The translations under genes were made by a program, and so were the position numbers. Below the pieces are notes generated by a model. It was given only the letters and a program-made list of their open reading frames with translations. It was not told the DNA's origin and searched no databases. A DNA stretch of 64,000 nucleotides from Archangium primigenium (GTDB lineage: Bacteria > Myxococcota > Myxococcia > Myxococcales > Myxococcaceae), in assembly GCF_016904885.1 (NCBI RefSeq), contig NZ_JADWYI010000001.1, positions 9,233,224 to 9,297,223 on the forward strand, written 5' to 3'. This document shows positions 16,419-26,130 of this stretch, one piece after another. Within the stretch, counting starts at the first letter, position 1, and each line of letters begins with the position of its first letter.

Positions 16419-18209
16419 ATGTCGATGTACAACGAGTCGCTCCGCGCCTTCCTCAAGCCCGTCATCGCCTATCTCGACGACCCCACGGTCAGCGAGATCA
16501 TGATCAACGGGCCCACCGACGTCTGGATTGAACGCAAGGGAAAGGTCTCCAAGACCGACTCCACGTTCACCGAGGAAGGACTCATTGGCGCCGCGCGCAA
16601 CATGGCGCAATTCGTGGGCCGTCTGCTCAACGAGGAGCGCCCGCGCCTGGATGCGCGTCTGCCCGACGGCAGCCGTATCCACGTGGTGATTCCGCCCATC
16701 GCGCGCAAGGGCACCACCATCTCGATCCGCAAGTTCTTCAAGGACAAGCTGACGATCGACTCGCTCATCAAGTTCAAGTCCATGACGCCGCAGATGGCGC
16801 GGCTCATCGACGCGGGCATCCACACCAAGCTCAACATGCTGGTGTCCGGCGGTACGGGCTCGGGCAAGACGACGCTGCTCAACATCGTCTCCTCGCTCAT
16901 CCCCGACGAGGAGCGCATCCTCACCATCGAGGACTCGGCCGAGCTGCAGCTCAACCAGTCGCACCTGGTGCCCTTCGAGAGCCGGCCGCCGGACAAGTTC
17001 GGCAAGGGCGGCGTGGACATGGGAGACCTGCTCAACTCGGCGCTGCGCTTGCGCCCGGACCGCATCGTGGTGGGCGAGGTGCGTGGCGGCGAGGCCTTCT
17101 ACCTGGTGCAGGCGATGAACACGGGCCACGGCGGCTCGCTGGCCACCACGCACGCCAACACGCCCACGGACACGCTGCGCCGCATCGAGTCGCTCTGCCT
17201 CATGTCGGGCATCGACCTGCCCATGGTGGCCATCCGCGCCCAGGTGGCCAGCGCCATCAACTTCGTCATCTGCTGCGAGCGCTTGCACGACGGCAGCCGC
17301 AAGACGATCGCCCTGTCGGAGGTGCTGCCGCTCAGCGAGAAGGGCGAGTACCGCACCCAGGACATCTTCGTCTTCACGCCCGTCACCAAGGACGAGGAAG
17401 GCCACATCCTCGGCTACCACGCGCCCACGGGCATCATCCCCACCTTCATCGACAAGGCGCGCGCCTACGGCTTCGCCGACCTGGACGACTCCTTCTTCGA
17501 CCCGGCCACCTACGGCGTGCCCCCGCCGCCCTCCTTCCGCCTGGGCGAGACGTACAACGTGCGCTGGGTGCCCTCGCTCAAGCACCGCGAGCGCGGCGAG
17601 CCCGACCCCTCCTCCTTCAAGAAGGACTGGCTGGCCTTCGAGGAGCGGCTCAAGGACGAGGCCCATGACGCCGCCAAGGGCGGCGACAAGCCCGCCCCCG
17701 CCGTGCAGGTGCAGGTGCCCGTCGCCCTGACGCCGCCGCCCACGCCCCCCACCCCCACGCCGCCCGCCACGCCCGCCGTCGCCGCGCCCGCCCGGACTCC
17801 GTTGAGGCCCAACCTCTCCACCCCGCCCCCGCGCCCGCCGCCGCCGGACATGCAGGACGCGCTGGGCGACGACGACAAGACGCCCCCGCCCACGCGCAAC
17901 CCCTTCGACCCGCCCGAGAGCGACTCCAAGGTGCACGTGGCCGCGGAGCTGCTGGAGGACGAGCTGGTGGCCACGGGCCGCAACGTCGTGAGCCAGCCCC
18001 CACCCCGGACGGTGCGTCCGGCGGCTTCCACCCCGCGTCCCGGCCTGGGCGCCAGTGCCCGGCCCGGAAGCGTGCCCGTGCGCCGTCCCGCCACGCCCTC
18101 GCGCCCGCCGCCCCCCGTGCCGGACGACGACATGGATGGCGATGACGCGACGCACGACAACTCCGAGAAGACGGCCATCCGCGCTCCGCCCGAGAAGCCC
18201 CGCCGCTGA
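16419..18209 (+). CDS. cpaF: CpaF/TadA-type secretion ATPase with Pro-rich tail
   Basis: A 596-residue type II/IV secretion ATPase of the CpaF/TadA branch. Walker A GGTGSGKTT is at residues 144-152, Walker B DRIVVGEVRG at 214-223, and the His box GHGGSLATTHAN at 237-248. Such ATPases drive Tad pilus assembly. The core ends near residue 420. A long Pro/Thr/Ala-rich tail follows to the end and is not part of the usual enzyme. No other tad gene is nearby, so it may be an orphan ATPase or serve a remote cluster. The last part of the gene is repeated at 20879-21057. The 94-bp gap upstream must hold its promoter. Confidence 0.88.
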   Translation: MSMYNESLRAFLKPVIAYLDDPTVSEIMINGPTDVWIERKGKVSKTDSTFTEEGLIGAARNMAQFVGRLLNEERPRLDARLPDGSRIHVVIPPIARKGTTISIRKFFKDKLTIDSLIKFKSMTPQMARLIDAGIHTKLNMLVSGGTGSGKTTLLNIVSSLIPDEERILTIEDSAELQLNQSHLVPFESRPPDKFGKGGVDMGDLLNSALRLRPDRIVVGEVRGGEAFYLVQAMNTGHGGSLATTHANTPTDTLRRIESLCLMSGIDLPMVAIRAQVASAINFVICCERLHDGSRKTIALSEVLPLSEKGEYRTQDIFVFTPVTKDEEGHILGYHAPTGIIPTFIDKARAYGFADLDDSFFDPATYGVPPPPSFRLGETYNVRWVPSLKHRERGEPDPSSFKKDWLAFEERLKDEAHDAAKGGDKPAPAVQVQVPVALTPPPTPPTPTPPATPAVAAPARTPLRPNLSTPPPRPPPPDMQDALGDDDKTPPPTRNPFDPPESDSKVHVAAELLEDELVATGRNVVSQPPPRTVRPAASTPRPGLGASARPGSVPVRRPATPSRPPPPVPDDDMDGDDATHDNSEKTAIRAPPEKPRR

Positions 18210-18323
18210 ACCGCCCCGGAGCCCGGGACGTGTCGGGTAACGAGGTCGGGGACGGTCGTGTCCTTGCGGCAAGCGGCACATGCGGGGAAAGTGGAGCCAC
18301 CGTGTTCCTTCCCCTGCTCGCCA
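18144..18323. repeat. 180-bp duplicated segment, copy A
   Basis: This stretch covers the last cpaF codons, the intergenic gap and the first codons of the next gene. It aligns end to end with 20879-21057 (179 bp). The best-conserved part is 18258-18304, 47 bp with about three mismatches to 20992-21038. It includes the ribosome site and GTG start of the gene at 18302. Confidence 0.75.
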
Positions 18324-19231
18324 CCCTCGCCCTGCTCGGTCAAGCGCCCGTCCCCGCGGGCGCGCCCCTGACGGTGTTGATCGCCCCGCCCGAAGCCGCG
18401 GGCGTGCCCTCGCACATCGTCTCCTTCGCCCAGGAACACGTGGCCGAGCAGCTCAAGGCCGACGGCGTCCAGGTGATTCGCGCCTCGGAGCTGTCCCAGG
18501 GCCTGCCTCCCGCCCAGCGCAAGCAGGTGCTCGGGTGCAACCGCCTGGAGGCCTCCTGCCGCGTGCTGCTCGGCGAGGCCGCCGTGGCCGACGTGGTGAT
18601 GATCGCCGAGCTGGTGCAGTTCCTCAGCGGCTACCGCGTGGGCCTCAAGGCCTACGGCACCCAGACCGGCGAGCTCATCGCCGAGCACTACGTGCCGGGC
18701 GTGAAGGAGGACCAGTTGCTCGACGCCTTCACCCAGGCGAGCGAGAAGGTGATGGGGCCGGTGCGCAAGGCGCTGCGTCCCGGGAGCCAGACGCCCGCAC
18801 AGACGCCCAAGACGCCCGTGGCCCAGGCGCCCACGCTGACCCCGAACACGCCGGCCGCGCCGCTCGCGCCCCCGCCCGGAGTGGACACGGCGCGCCGCTC
18901 GGGGGGACCGGGCCTGGCGTGGCTGCCCGCCGCCGGGGGCGTGGTGCTCGCGGGCGTGGGCACGGTGTTCGTCCTCCAGGCCCGCCAGGACTACCGCGCG
19001 CTGACGACCGGGGACTACGAGGACCCCAAGGCCGCCCTGGCCGTGAAGGAGCGTGGCGAGCGCAAGCAGCTGCTGGGCGCGGCGTCCTTCGCCCTGGGCG
19101 CCGTGGGCGTGGTGACCACGGGCCTCATCTACGGCCTGTCCGGCAAGGGCGAGTCCAAGACCGAGGTCCACCCCGTGGCCAGCGTGAGCGGCTCGGGCGG
19201 CATGGTGGGCCTCGCCGGGACGTGGCACTGA
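18302..19231 (+). CDS. Exported protein with C-terminal membrane segments, unknown function
   Basis: A 309-residue protein. GTG 18302 is chosen: GGAG lies 5 bases upstream and the first residues (FLPLLATLALLGQAP) make a signal peptide. Residues 20-145 form an alpha/beta domain resembling the TolB/FlgT N-terminal-like modules common in myxobacterial periplasmic proteins, with a conserved Cys pair in VLGCNRLEASC. A Pro/Thr-rich linker leads to two hydrophobic segments (AAGGVVLAGVGTVFVL and GAASFALGAVGVVTTGLIYG). It follows cpaF by 92 bp and precedes the Gly-rich lipoprotein by 23 bp. No function can be assigned. Its 5' end is duplicated at 20992-21057. Confidence 0.7.
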   Translation: MFLPLLATLALLGQAPVPAGAPLTVLIAPPEAAGVPSHIVSFAQEHVAEQLKADGVQVIRASELSQGLPPAQRKQVLGCNRLEASCRVLLGEAAVADVVMIAELVQFLSGYRVGLKAYGTQTGELIAEHYVPGVKEDQLLDAFTQASEKVMGPVRKALRPGSQTPAQTPKTPVAQAPTLTPNTPAAPLAPPPGVDTARRSGGPGLAWLPAAGGVVLAGVGTVFVLQARQDYRALTTGDYEDPKAALAVKERGERKQLLGAASFALGAVGVVTTGLIYGLSGKGESKTEVHPVASVSGSGGMVGLAGTWH

Positions 19232-19254
19232 CCTGACCTGAAGTGGGGGACGAC

Positions 19255-20874
19255 ATGAAGGTGTGGAGGCGCAGCATCCGGGTGGGCCTGGGCATGGCGC
19301 TGTTCGCCCTCTCGGGGTGCGTGGAGCCGCCACCCCGCGAGGAGCCGCCGCGCGAGGAGCCGCCCGTGCAGGAGCCGCCCCAGACGCGCTGCCAGGAGAC
19401 CGGCGAGTGCGAGGGCGAGTGCCAGCCCGGCGCGCCGGACGCCCCCGGGGACTTCCTGGACACGGACTGTGACGGGTTGGATGGCCAGGCGGCGCGGGGC
19501 GTCTTCGTGGATGGCGCCGCCGGCGTGGACGAGCCCTCCGCGGGCACGCGCGAGCGGCCCTACAAGACCCTGGGCTACACCCTGCGCACCGCGCCCGCGG
19601 GCACGCGCTACGTCTTCATCGCCCAGGGCGAGTACCTCGAGTCCTTCCGGTGGCTCAACCGGCCCGTGTCGCTGCAGGGCGGCTACACGGGCGTGGCGGG
19701 CGGCTGGACGCGCCGCAAGCAGGCCACCGTCACCTTGAAGAACAACGACACCAACGGCATCGGCGTGGCGGTGGAGGTGGAGGCGCGCGACACGAGCGTG
19801 GAGCTGGCCTGGCTGAACATCGAGTCCCGGCCGGCCACGGGCTACAGCGCGGGTGGGGCTTCCATCGGCCTGCGCGTCTGGAAGACCCCGCGCGTGATCC
19901 TCGACCACGTCCGGGTGCTCGCGACCCAGGGCCGGCCAGGCGACGCCGGTCGGGATGGAACGACGGGCGCGGTGGGCGGCCACGGCGACGGAGGCGGCAT
20001 CGTCTTCACCCCCGGGGGAAAAGGCCCGGGCGATGGCGGCCGGTGGGGCGACTCCCAGTGCAACCCGGGCGGGACGGGGGGCCGGGGCGCCCGCACGGAG
20101 GCCTCCGGGAACGCGGGCGCGAAGGGCCAGCCCGGCAACAGCGGCGGCCAGGGCGGGCGGAGCTGTCTCGCCACCGCCGGTGACTGCCGGGGCGAGCCGG
20201 GCCAGCCGGGCACCTCCGGTGCGCCGGGCGCGTCCGGCGCGTGGGGCAAGGCCAGCGACTCCGTGGGCCACATCGGGCTCAACACCTGGGTGGCCAGCGA
20301 GGGCACCCCAGGGGCCTCCGGCGCCATGGGCCAGGGCGGCGGGGGCGGCGGCGGCGGGGGCAGTGGCGTGCTCAAGGACACCTACGCCGTGTACGGCGGC
20401 GGGGGCGGCGGCGGCGGCGGCGGGGGCTGCCCCGGCTCGGGGGGGAACTCCGGCCTGAGCGGAGGCGCGTCCATTGGCATCCTCGTCATCGACGGGAACG
20501 TGGAGCTGCACCAGAGCCAGGTGACCACCCTGGGGGGTGGCAAGGGCGGGCGGGGCGGCACGGGGGGGCGGGGCGGCGCGGCGGGCGAAGGCGGCAGCGG
20601 AGGGAGCGCGCCGAGCTACCAGCCCGAGGGCCGGGAGACCGTCGCGGGCGGCCGGGGCGGCGACGGCGGCCGGGGCGGCGACGGCGGCGAGGGCGGACAC
20701 GGCGGCAATGGCGGCGGCGGGCCCAGCGTGGGCGTGTGGTGCGCCAACGGCTCGCTCCGCGTGGACAGCACGCGCTTCGCCACGGGCCCGGCGGGCGAGC
20801 CCGGTGAGGGCCCGGGGAACAAGGACGCCACCAGGCTCCAGGTGGACCAGTACGGCTGCGCGTCCGCGCCGTGA
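19255..20874 (+). CDS. Gly-rich lipoprotein with collagen-like repeats, copy 1
   Basis: A 539-residue predicted lipoprotein (lipobox LSGC, lipidated Cys near residue 18). ATG 19255 is used because GGGGGA precedes it. After a Glu/Pro-rich linker comes a MopE-like DTDCDGLDG motif, then a DUF1565-like opening (ERPYKTLGYTLR) and strands typical of a beta-helix (VSLQGGYTGVAGGWTRR). From about residue 225 the chain is dominated by GXX and poly-Gly runs, interrupted by IGILVIDGNVELHQSQVTT. A surface-exposed fibrous or adhesive role is inferred. It is paralogous to the gene at 21131-22726. Slippage-prone G-runs in the DNA may vary between strains. Confidence 0.8.
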   Translation: MKVWRRSIRVGLGMALFALSGCVEPPPREEPPREEPPVQEPPQTRCQETGECEGECQPGAPDAPGDFLDTDCDGLDGQAARGVFVDGAAGVDEPSAGTRERPYKTLGYTLRTAPAGTRYVFIAQGEYLESFRWLNRPVSLQGGYTGVAGGWTRRKQATVTLKNNDTNGIGVAVEVEARDTSVELAWLNIESRPATGYSAGGASIGLRVWKTPRVILDHVRVLATQGRPGDAGRDGTTGAVGGHGDGGGIVFTPGGKGPGDGGRWGDSQCNPGGTGGRGARTEASGNAGAKGQPGNSGGQGGRSCLATAGDCRGEPGQPGTSGAPGASGAWGKASDSVGHIGLNTWVASEGTPGASGAMGQGGGGGGGGGSGVLKDTYAVYGGGGGGGGGGGCPGSGGNSGLSGGASIGILVIDGNVELHQSQVTTLGGGKGGRGGTGGRGGAAGEGGSGGSAPSYQPEGRETVAGGRGGDGGRGGDGGEGGHGGNGGGGPSVGVWCANGSLRVDSTRFATGPAGEPGEGPGNKDATRLQVDQYGCASAP

Positions 20875-20878
20875 GCCT

Positions 20879-21057
20879 GACGCGGCGCACGAGCACTCCG
20901 AGAAGACATCCCTCCGCGCTGCGTCCGAGCGGCCCCGGCCCCGGCCCTCCGGGCCCCAAGGCGTGTCGGGTTGGCGGGGCGGGAGCCCGCCGTGTCCTTG
21001 CGGCGAGCGGCACATGCGGGGAAAGTGCGGCCACCGTGCCCCCTGCCCCGCTCGCCA
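20879..21057. repeat. 180-bp duplicated segment, copy B
   Basis: A non-coding copy of 18144-18323. It keeps the sequence corresponding to the cpaF tail (recognisable as ...EHSEKTSLRA), the gap, and the start region of the 18302 gene, including a GTG at 21036. The rest of that gene is missing. It occupies most of the 256-bp gap between the two Gly-rich genes. The conserved core 20992-21038 may still work as a promoter or leader for the gene at 21131. Confidence 0.75.
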
Positions 21058-21130
21058 GACGAACGAATACGGCCGCGCGCCGATGCGCGCTTCCTGCGCG
21101 GGGATGGCCGACGCAGCCGTGAGAGGACAC

Positions 21131-22726
21131 ATGCGAGAGATGAAGAAGCTGGCCCTGATGGGCGCGGGTTCCGCGCTGGTGACCTTCATCGGGTGTTACG
21201 ACTTCGGCCAGGCGTATGAGGACTGCCTGGACAGCGGGCGTTGTCCCGTCGTCTGCGACACCTCGGCGGCGGACACGCCGGGGGACTTCCAGGACAACGA
21301 CTGCGATGGCATCGACGGTGTCGCCGCCCAGGGCGTCTTCGTCGACAACGGCGACGCGTCCGCGGAGGACTCGGTCACCGCGGGGACGATCAATAAACCC
21401 TACAAGACCCTGAAATACGCCCTGGAGCACGCGACCTCGGACAAGCCCTATGTCTTCATCGCCCAGGGCGTCTACGCGGAGGACAACCTGCGCCTCACGC
21501 GGCCTCTGTCCTTGCAGGGCGGCTATACGGGCGTGGCGGGCGGCTGGAAGCGCCTCAAGACCGCCACCACCACCCTGCGCAAGGGCAGCATCGGGTTCAC
21601 CGTGAGCGTCCGGGACAGCGGCACGGAGCAGGTGCCCACCCTGGAGTGGCTGAACATCGAATCGGAGCAGAGCGCGAGCACGGGCGCGCCCTCCATTGGC
21701 CTGCGCGTGCTGAGCACCCCGCGCGTGCGGCTGAACAACCTGCGCATCGTCGCGGCGGCGGGCACGGCGGGAACTCCGGGCAACCAGGGCGACAGCGGCG
21801 CGGCGGGTGGCGCTGGCGGCGCGGGTGACAGCGTCCGTGTCCCCGCGGGCACGCCCGCGAACAACGGCGGGAACCCGGGCGGCGCCACCTGCACTCCGGG
21901 CAACGCGGGCGGCCGGGGTGGCCAGGGCGCCATGAAGAACGACATCAATGGATTCGCGGGCGGGCAGGGCCAACCCACCGCCGCGGGCGGCACGGGCGGC
22001 AGGAGCGAAATCGTGGGCGCTCCGGGCGATCGCCGGGGCGAGGTGGGCATGCCGGGCGGCGACGGCCTGGAAGGCGCGGGAGGCCCGGGGGGCGAGGCCG
22101 GCAATGCCCTGGGCCGCATCCAGAACGACACCTGGGTCGCCCTGTCCGGCACCGATGGCCGCAACGGCGAGAGCGGCGGCGCGGGCGGCGGCGGCGGCGG
22201 CGGCGGCTCGTCCAACCTCTACGATACCTTCTACGTGTACGGCGCGGGCGGCGGCGGGGGCGGCGCGGGTGGCTGTCCGGGCCTGGCGGGCCGCGGCGGC
22301 CAGAGCGGCGGCGCGTCCATCGCCCTGCTGCTCATCGACTCCCAGCTCACGCTCGACGCCAGCCAGGTCTTCACCGAGGGCGGCGGCGCGGGCGGGCGTG
22401 GCGGCACGGGGGGCGAGGGCGGCGCGGGGGGCGAGGGCGGCGCGGGAGGCACCTCCACCAGCTACAAACCCGAGCCCCAGAGCACCGCGAGCGGCGGCGA
22501 TGGCGGCAAGGGCGGCAAGGGCGGCAAGGGCGGCGATGGCGGACACGGGGGCAACGGCGCCTCGGGGCCCAGCGTGGGCGTGTGGTGTGCCAACAGTTCC
22601 GTCACCGCGACCGGCAGCCGCTTCACCCTCGGCTCCGCGGGCGCGGTCGGCGACGGTCCCGGCAAGGAAGACCCCACCCAGCTCAAGCAGGAAGAGTACG
22701 GCTGTACTCCTTCACTCTCACCGTGA
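21131..22726 (+). CDS. Gly-rich lipoprotein with collagen-like repeats, copy 2
   Basis: A 531-residue paralogue of the upstream Gly-rich protein. ATG 21131 has GAGAGG upstream; ATG 21140 is a weaker alternative. The signal peptide ends in FIGC. The MopE-like DNDCDGIDG motif, the NKPYKTLKYALEHA segment and VSLQGGYTGVAGGW-type strands (LSLQGGYTGVAGGWKR) match copy 1 in order. The Gly-rich region alternates with IALLLIDSQLTLDASQVFT. Both copies end in a QxxYGC motif (EEYGCTPS here), so the C-terminal Cys is conserved. Surface location and structural role are inferred. A duplication that included promoter DNA produced the pair. Confidence 0.8.
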   Translation: MREMKKLALMGAGSALVTFIGCYDFGQAYEDCLDSGRCPVVCDTSAADTPGDFQDNDCDGIDGVAAQGVFVDNGDASAEDSVTAGTINKPYKTLKYALEHATSDKPYVFIAQGVYAEDNLRLTRPLSLQGGYTGVAGGWKRLKTATTTLRKGSIGFTVSVRDSGTEQVPTLEWLNIESEQSASTGAPSIGLRVLSTPRVRLNNLRIVAAAGTAGTPGNQGDSGAAGGAGGAGDSVRVPAGTPANNGGNPGGATCTPGNAGGRGGQGAMKNDINGFAGGQGQPTAAGGTGGRSEIVGAPGDRRGEVGMPGGDGLEGAGGPGGEAGNALGRIQNDTWVALSGTDGRNGESGGAGGGGGGGGSSNLYDTFYVYGAGGGGGGAGGCPGLAGRGGQSGGASIALLLIDSQLTLDASQVFTEGGGAGGRGGTGGEGGAGGEGGAGGTSTSYKPEPQSTASGGDGGKGGKGGKGGDGGHGGNGASGPSVGVWCANSSVTATGSRFTLGSAGAVGDGPGKEDPTQLKQEEYGCTPSLSP

Positions 22727-22818
22727 GGTGATGGCCAGTCCACACCAGGGCAGGCCTCGGCTGCCCGGCCGCTTGTGAGAGCACTGGCCATCTCTGCTAA
22801 TCTGGGGCCACTGCGCCG

Positions 22819-24561
<1,743 letters not shown>

Positions 24562-24569
24562 GCCGCGGC

Positions 24570-24595
24570 GCCCCCGCCTCTCGCGAGGAGGGGGC
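24570..24595. terminator. Hairpin between convergent genes
   Basis: GCCCCCGCCTC and GAGGAGGGGGC pair over 11 positions with one mismatch around a TCGC loop. It lies 8 bp after one stop and 14 bp before the opposing one, so it can serve both strands. There is no T-run, so factor-independent termination is uncertain. Confidence 0.55.
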
Positions 24596-24609
24596 CTCGC
24601 ACTGGCGGC

Positions 24610-25380
24610 TCAGTCCTTGTGGCAGCTGATGGGCTGGGCCATGGCGTTGCGCGCCCGCTCGTCCGTCACGAGCTTGTAGGCCGCCAGTTCGCCGAGCACC
24701 ACGTCCCGGTTCTCCCGGATGCGCGCCTCGTTCCGGCACTCCAGGGCGTCGTCGTAGAACTCGTAGGGCGGCAGGGTGAGCGCCATCTCGGCCAGCTCCG
24801 GCAACTGCAGCGTGTCCAGCTCGCGCCCGAAGACCTTGAACGCCGCGTCCTCCACGCCGACGATGCCGCGCTCGAAGTAGAGCGTGGCCATGTTGTAGGC
24901 CAGGAGCTGATCCTTCTGCAGGAAGCCGTGCAGCCGGTGCGCCGCCACCGCCAGCGGCACCTGCCCCTCGATGCCCAGCATCCCCGCCAGCTGCGTGGCG
25001 AGCCACCGCTCACACCGGCCATCCCCCCCGGGCTCCGTGCCGAACCACAGGCGCGACATCAGGCGCCAGGCCCACCGGGGCCCGTCCTCGCGCGGCGTCT
25101 GGAAGTAGGTGGGACAGCCGAGCTGGGAGATGTAGAGCGCCACCAAGTCCTTGGGCAGCCGCCCGAAGTCCGGCTTGGCGAAGCGGATGTCGCGCGAGCG
25201 ATCGAAGGTGCCCGCGCGCAGGCTCATGCGCTCGCCCTCGATGGTGTGGCGCAGCTGCTTCTCCAGGTCGAACTCCGACTCGAGCTGGGGCAGCTTGCTG
25301 GCCGCGTGGAAATAGGCGGCCGGCAGCACCACGCCCGCCAGTCCGATGAGGAACAACACAAACCAGAATACGGTCTTCAC
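24610..25380 (-). CDS. Degenerate GT51 transglycosylase-like membrane protein
   Basis: A 256-residue protein with one N-terminal membrane helix (FWFVLFLIGLAGVVLPAAYF). The following region is a reduced version of the penicillin-binding-protein glycosyltransferase (GT51) domain. WLATQLAGML resembles the ITQQLAKN motif, and VFGRELDTLQLPELAEMAL resembles YFGK..xLTLAEAALLA. The catalytic ED..F..H.G motif is not recognisable, so polymerase activity is doubtful. GTG 25380 is the start, with a GGGGG site just upstream. It converges on the kinase gene and diverges from the reductase gene at 25438. It may bind glycan or act as a partner of a real polymerase. Confidence 0.62.
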   Translation of the reverse strand: MKTVFWFVLFLIGLAGVVLPAAYFHAASKLPQLESEFDLEKQLRHTIEGERMSLRAGTFDRSRDIRFAKPDFGRLPKDLVALYISQLGCPTYFQTPREDGPRWAWRLMSRLWFGTEPGGDGRCERWLATQLAGMLGIEGQVPLAVAAHRLHGFLQKDQLLAYNMATLYFERGIVGVEDAAFKVFGRELDTLQLPELAEMALTLPPYEFYDDALECRNEARIRENRDVVLGELAAYKLVTDERARNAMAQPISCHKD

Positions 25381-25437
25381 GCCCCCAGCTTATCAAGGCG
25401 CGACGCCGGGACGGGTCCAGGTTAGATCCTCCAGACC

Positions 25438-26130
25438 ATGACCGACTGGCACCCCACCACCGTCGCGGATGTGTTCCCCGCCGCCGAGGAGCTCATCGAG
25501 CTCGTCCTGGAGATTGGCGGCACCCCCCTGGTGGGGCAGCACCAGACGCCGGGGCAGTATGTGCGCCTGTGCCTGCCGGAGCTGGGGGAGGGCATCTTCG
25601 CCATCGCCTCCGCCCCCGGGCCCGCCGGCCACCGCTGGGAGTTCCTGCTCAAGGGGGGCAGCGCGCTGGCGGACCGGCTCATGACGCTGACCCCGGGGGA
25701 GCGGGTGATGAGCTCGCGCCCCGAGGGCCGGGGCTTCCCGCTCGCCCAGGCGCGCGGCCACGGGGTGCTGCTGTTCGCCACGGGCTCGGGCATCTCCCCC
25801 ATCCGCTCCGTCATCGAGAGCATCCGCCAGGAGCGCGGCGCCTACGGGCCGGTGACGCTCTTCTTCGGGGCGCGCACGCCGCGGGCCTTCGCCTACGAGC
25901 GCGAGCTGCGCCACTGGGAAGAGGCCGGCATCCGCGTGGTGCGCACGGTGAGCCAGCCGGGGGCGAGTGACTGGCAGGGGCTCACCGGCTACGTGCAGGC
26001 CCACCTGGGCGAGCTGCCCGTGGAGGGCCACCAGGCCTTCCTCTGTGGCCAGTCCGCCATGGTGCGCGGGGTCATCGACGCCCTGCTCGCGCGGGGACTC
26101 GCGCGCGAGCACATCCACCTCAACTACTGA
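25438..26130 (+). CDS. Ferredoxin-NADP reductase-like FAD/NAD(P)-binding protein
   Basis: A 230-residue protein of the ferredoxin-reductase fold. The N-terminal half is a flavin-binding barrel (GQYVRLCLPE, AIASAPG), though the usual RxYS FAD motif is replaced. The NAD(P) half has TGSGISPIRSV and the LFFGAR motif, ending with FLCGQSAMVRGV. Length is typical for the single-reductase type without an iron-sulfur domain. It would pass electrons between NAD(P)H and a flavin or another carrier; the partner is unknown. Its stop overlaps the convergent WD40 gene by 7 bp, and it diverges from the GT51-like gene. Confidence 0.82.
   Translation: MTDWHPTTVADVFPAAEELIELVLEIGGTPLVGQHQTPGQYVRLCLPELGEGIFAIASAPGPAGHRWEFLLKGGSALADRLMTLTPGERVMSSRPEGRGFPLAQARGHGVLLFATGSGISPIRSVIESIRQERGAYGPVTLFFGARTPRAFAYERELRHWEEAGIRVVRTVSQPGASDWQGLTGYVQAHLGELPVEGHQAFLCGQSAMVRGVIDALLARGLAREHIHLNY

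Noticed and set aside
19970-20740. Gly-rich DNA repeats considered as a CRISPR array or minisatellite
   Set aside because: There are no constant repeats with unique spacers. The units are codons for GXX/poly-Gly in an intact frame shared with a paralogue.
20537-21130. In-frame extension of the second Gly-rich protein back into the first gene
   Set aside because: The extension crosses the duplicated non-coding segment and the end of the first gene in another frame. ATG 21131 has a ribosome site and starts a proper lipoprotein signal peptide.
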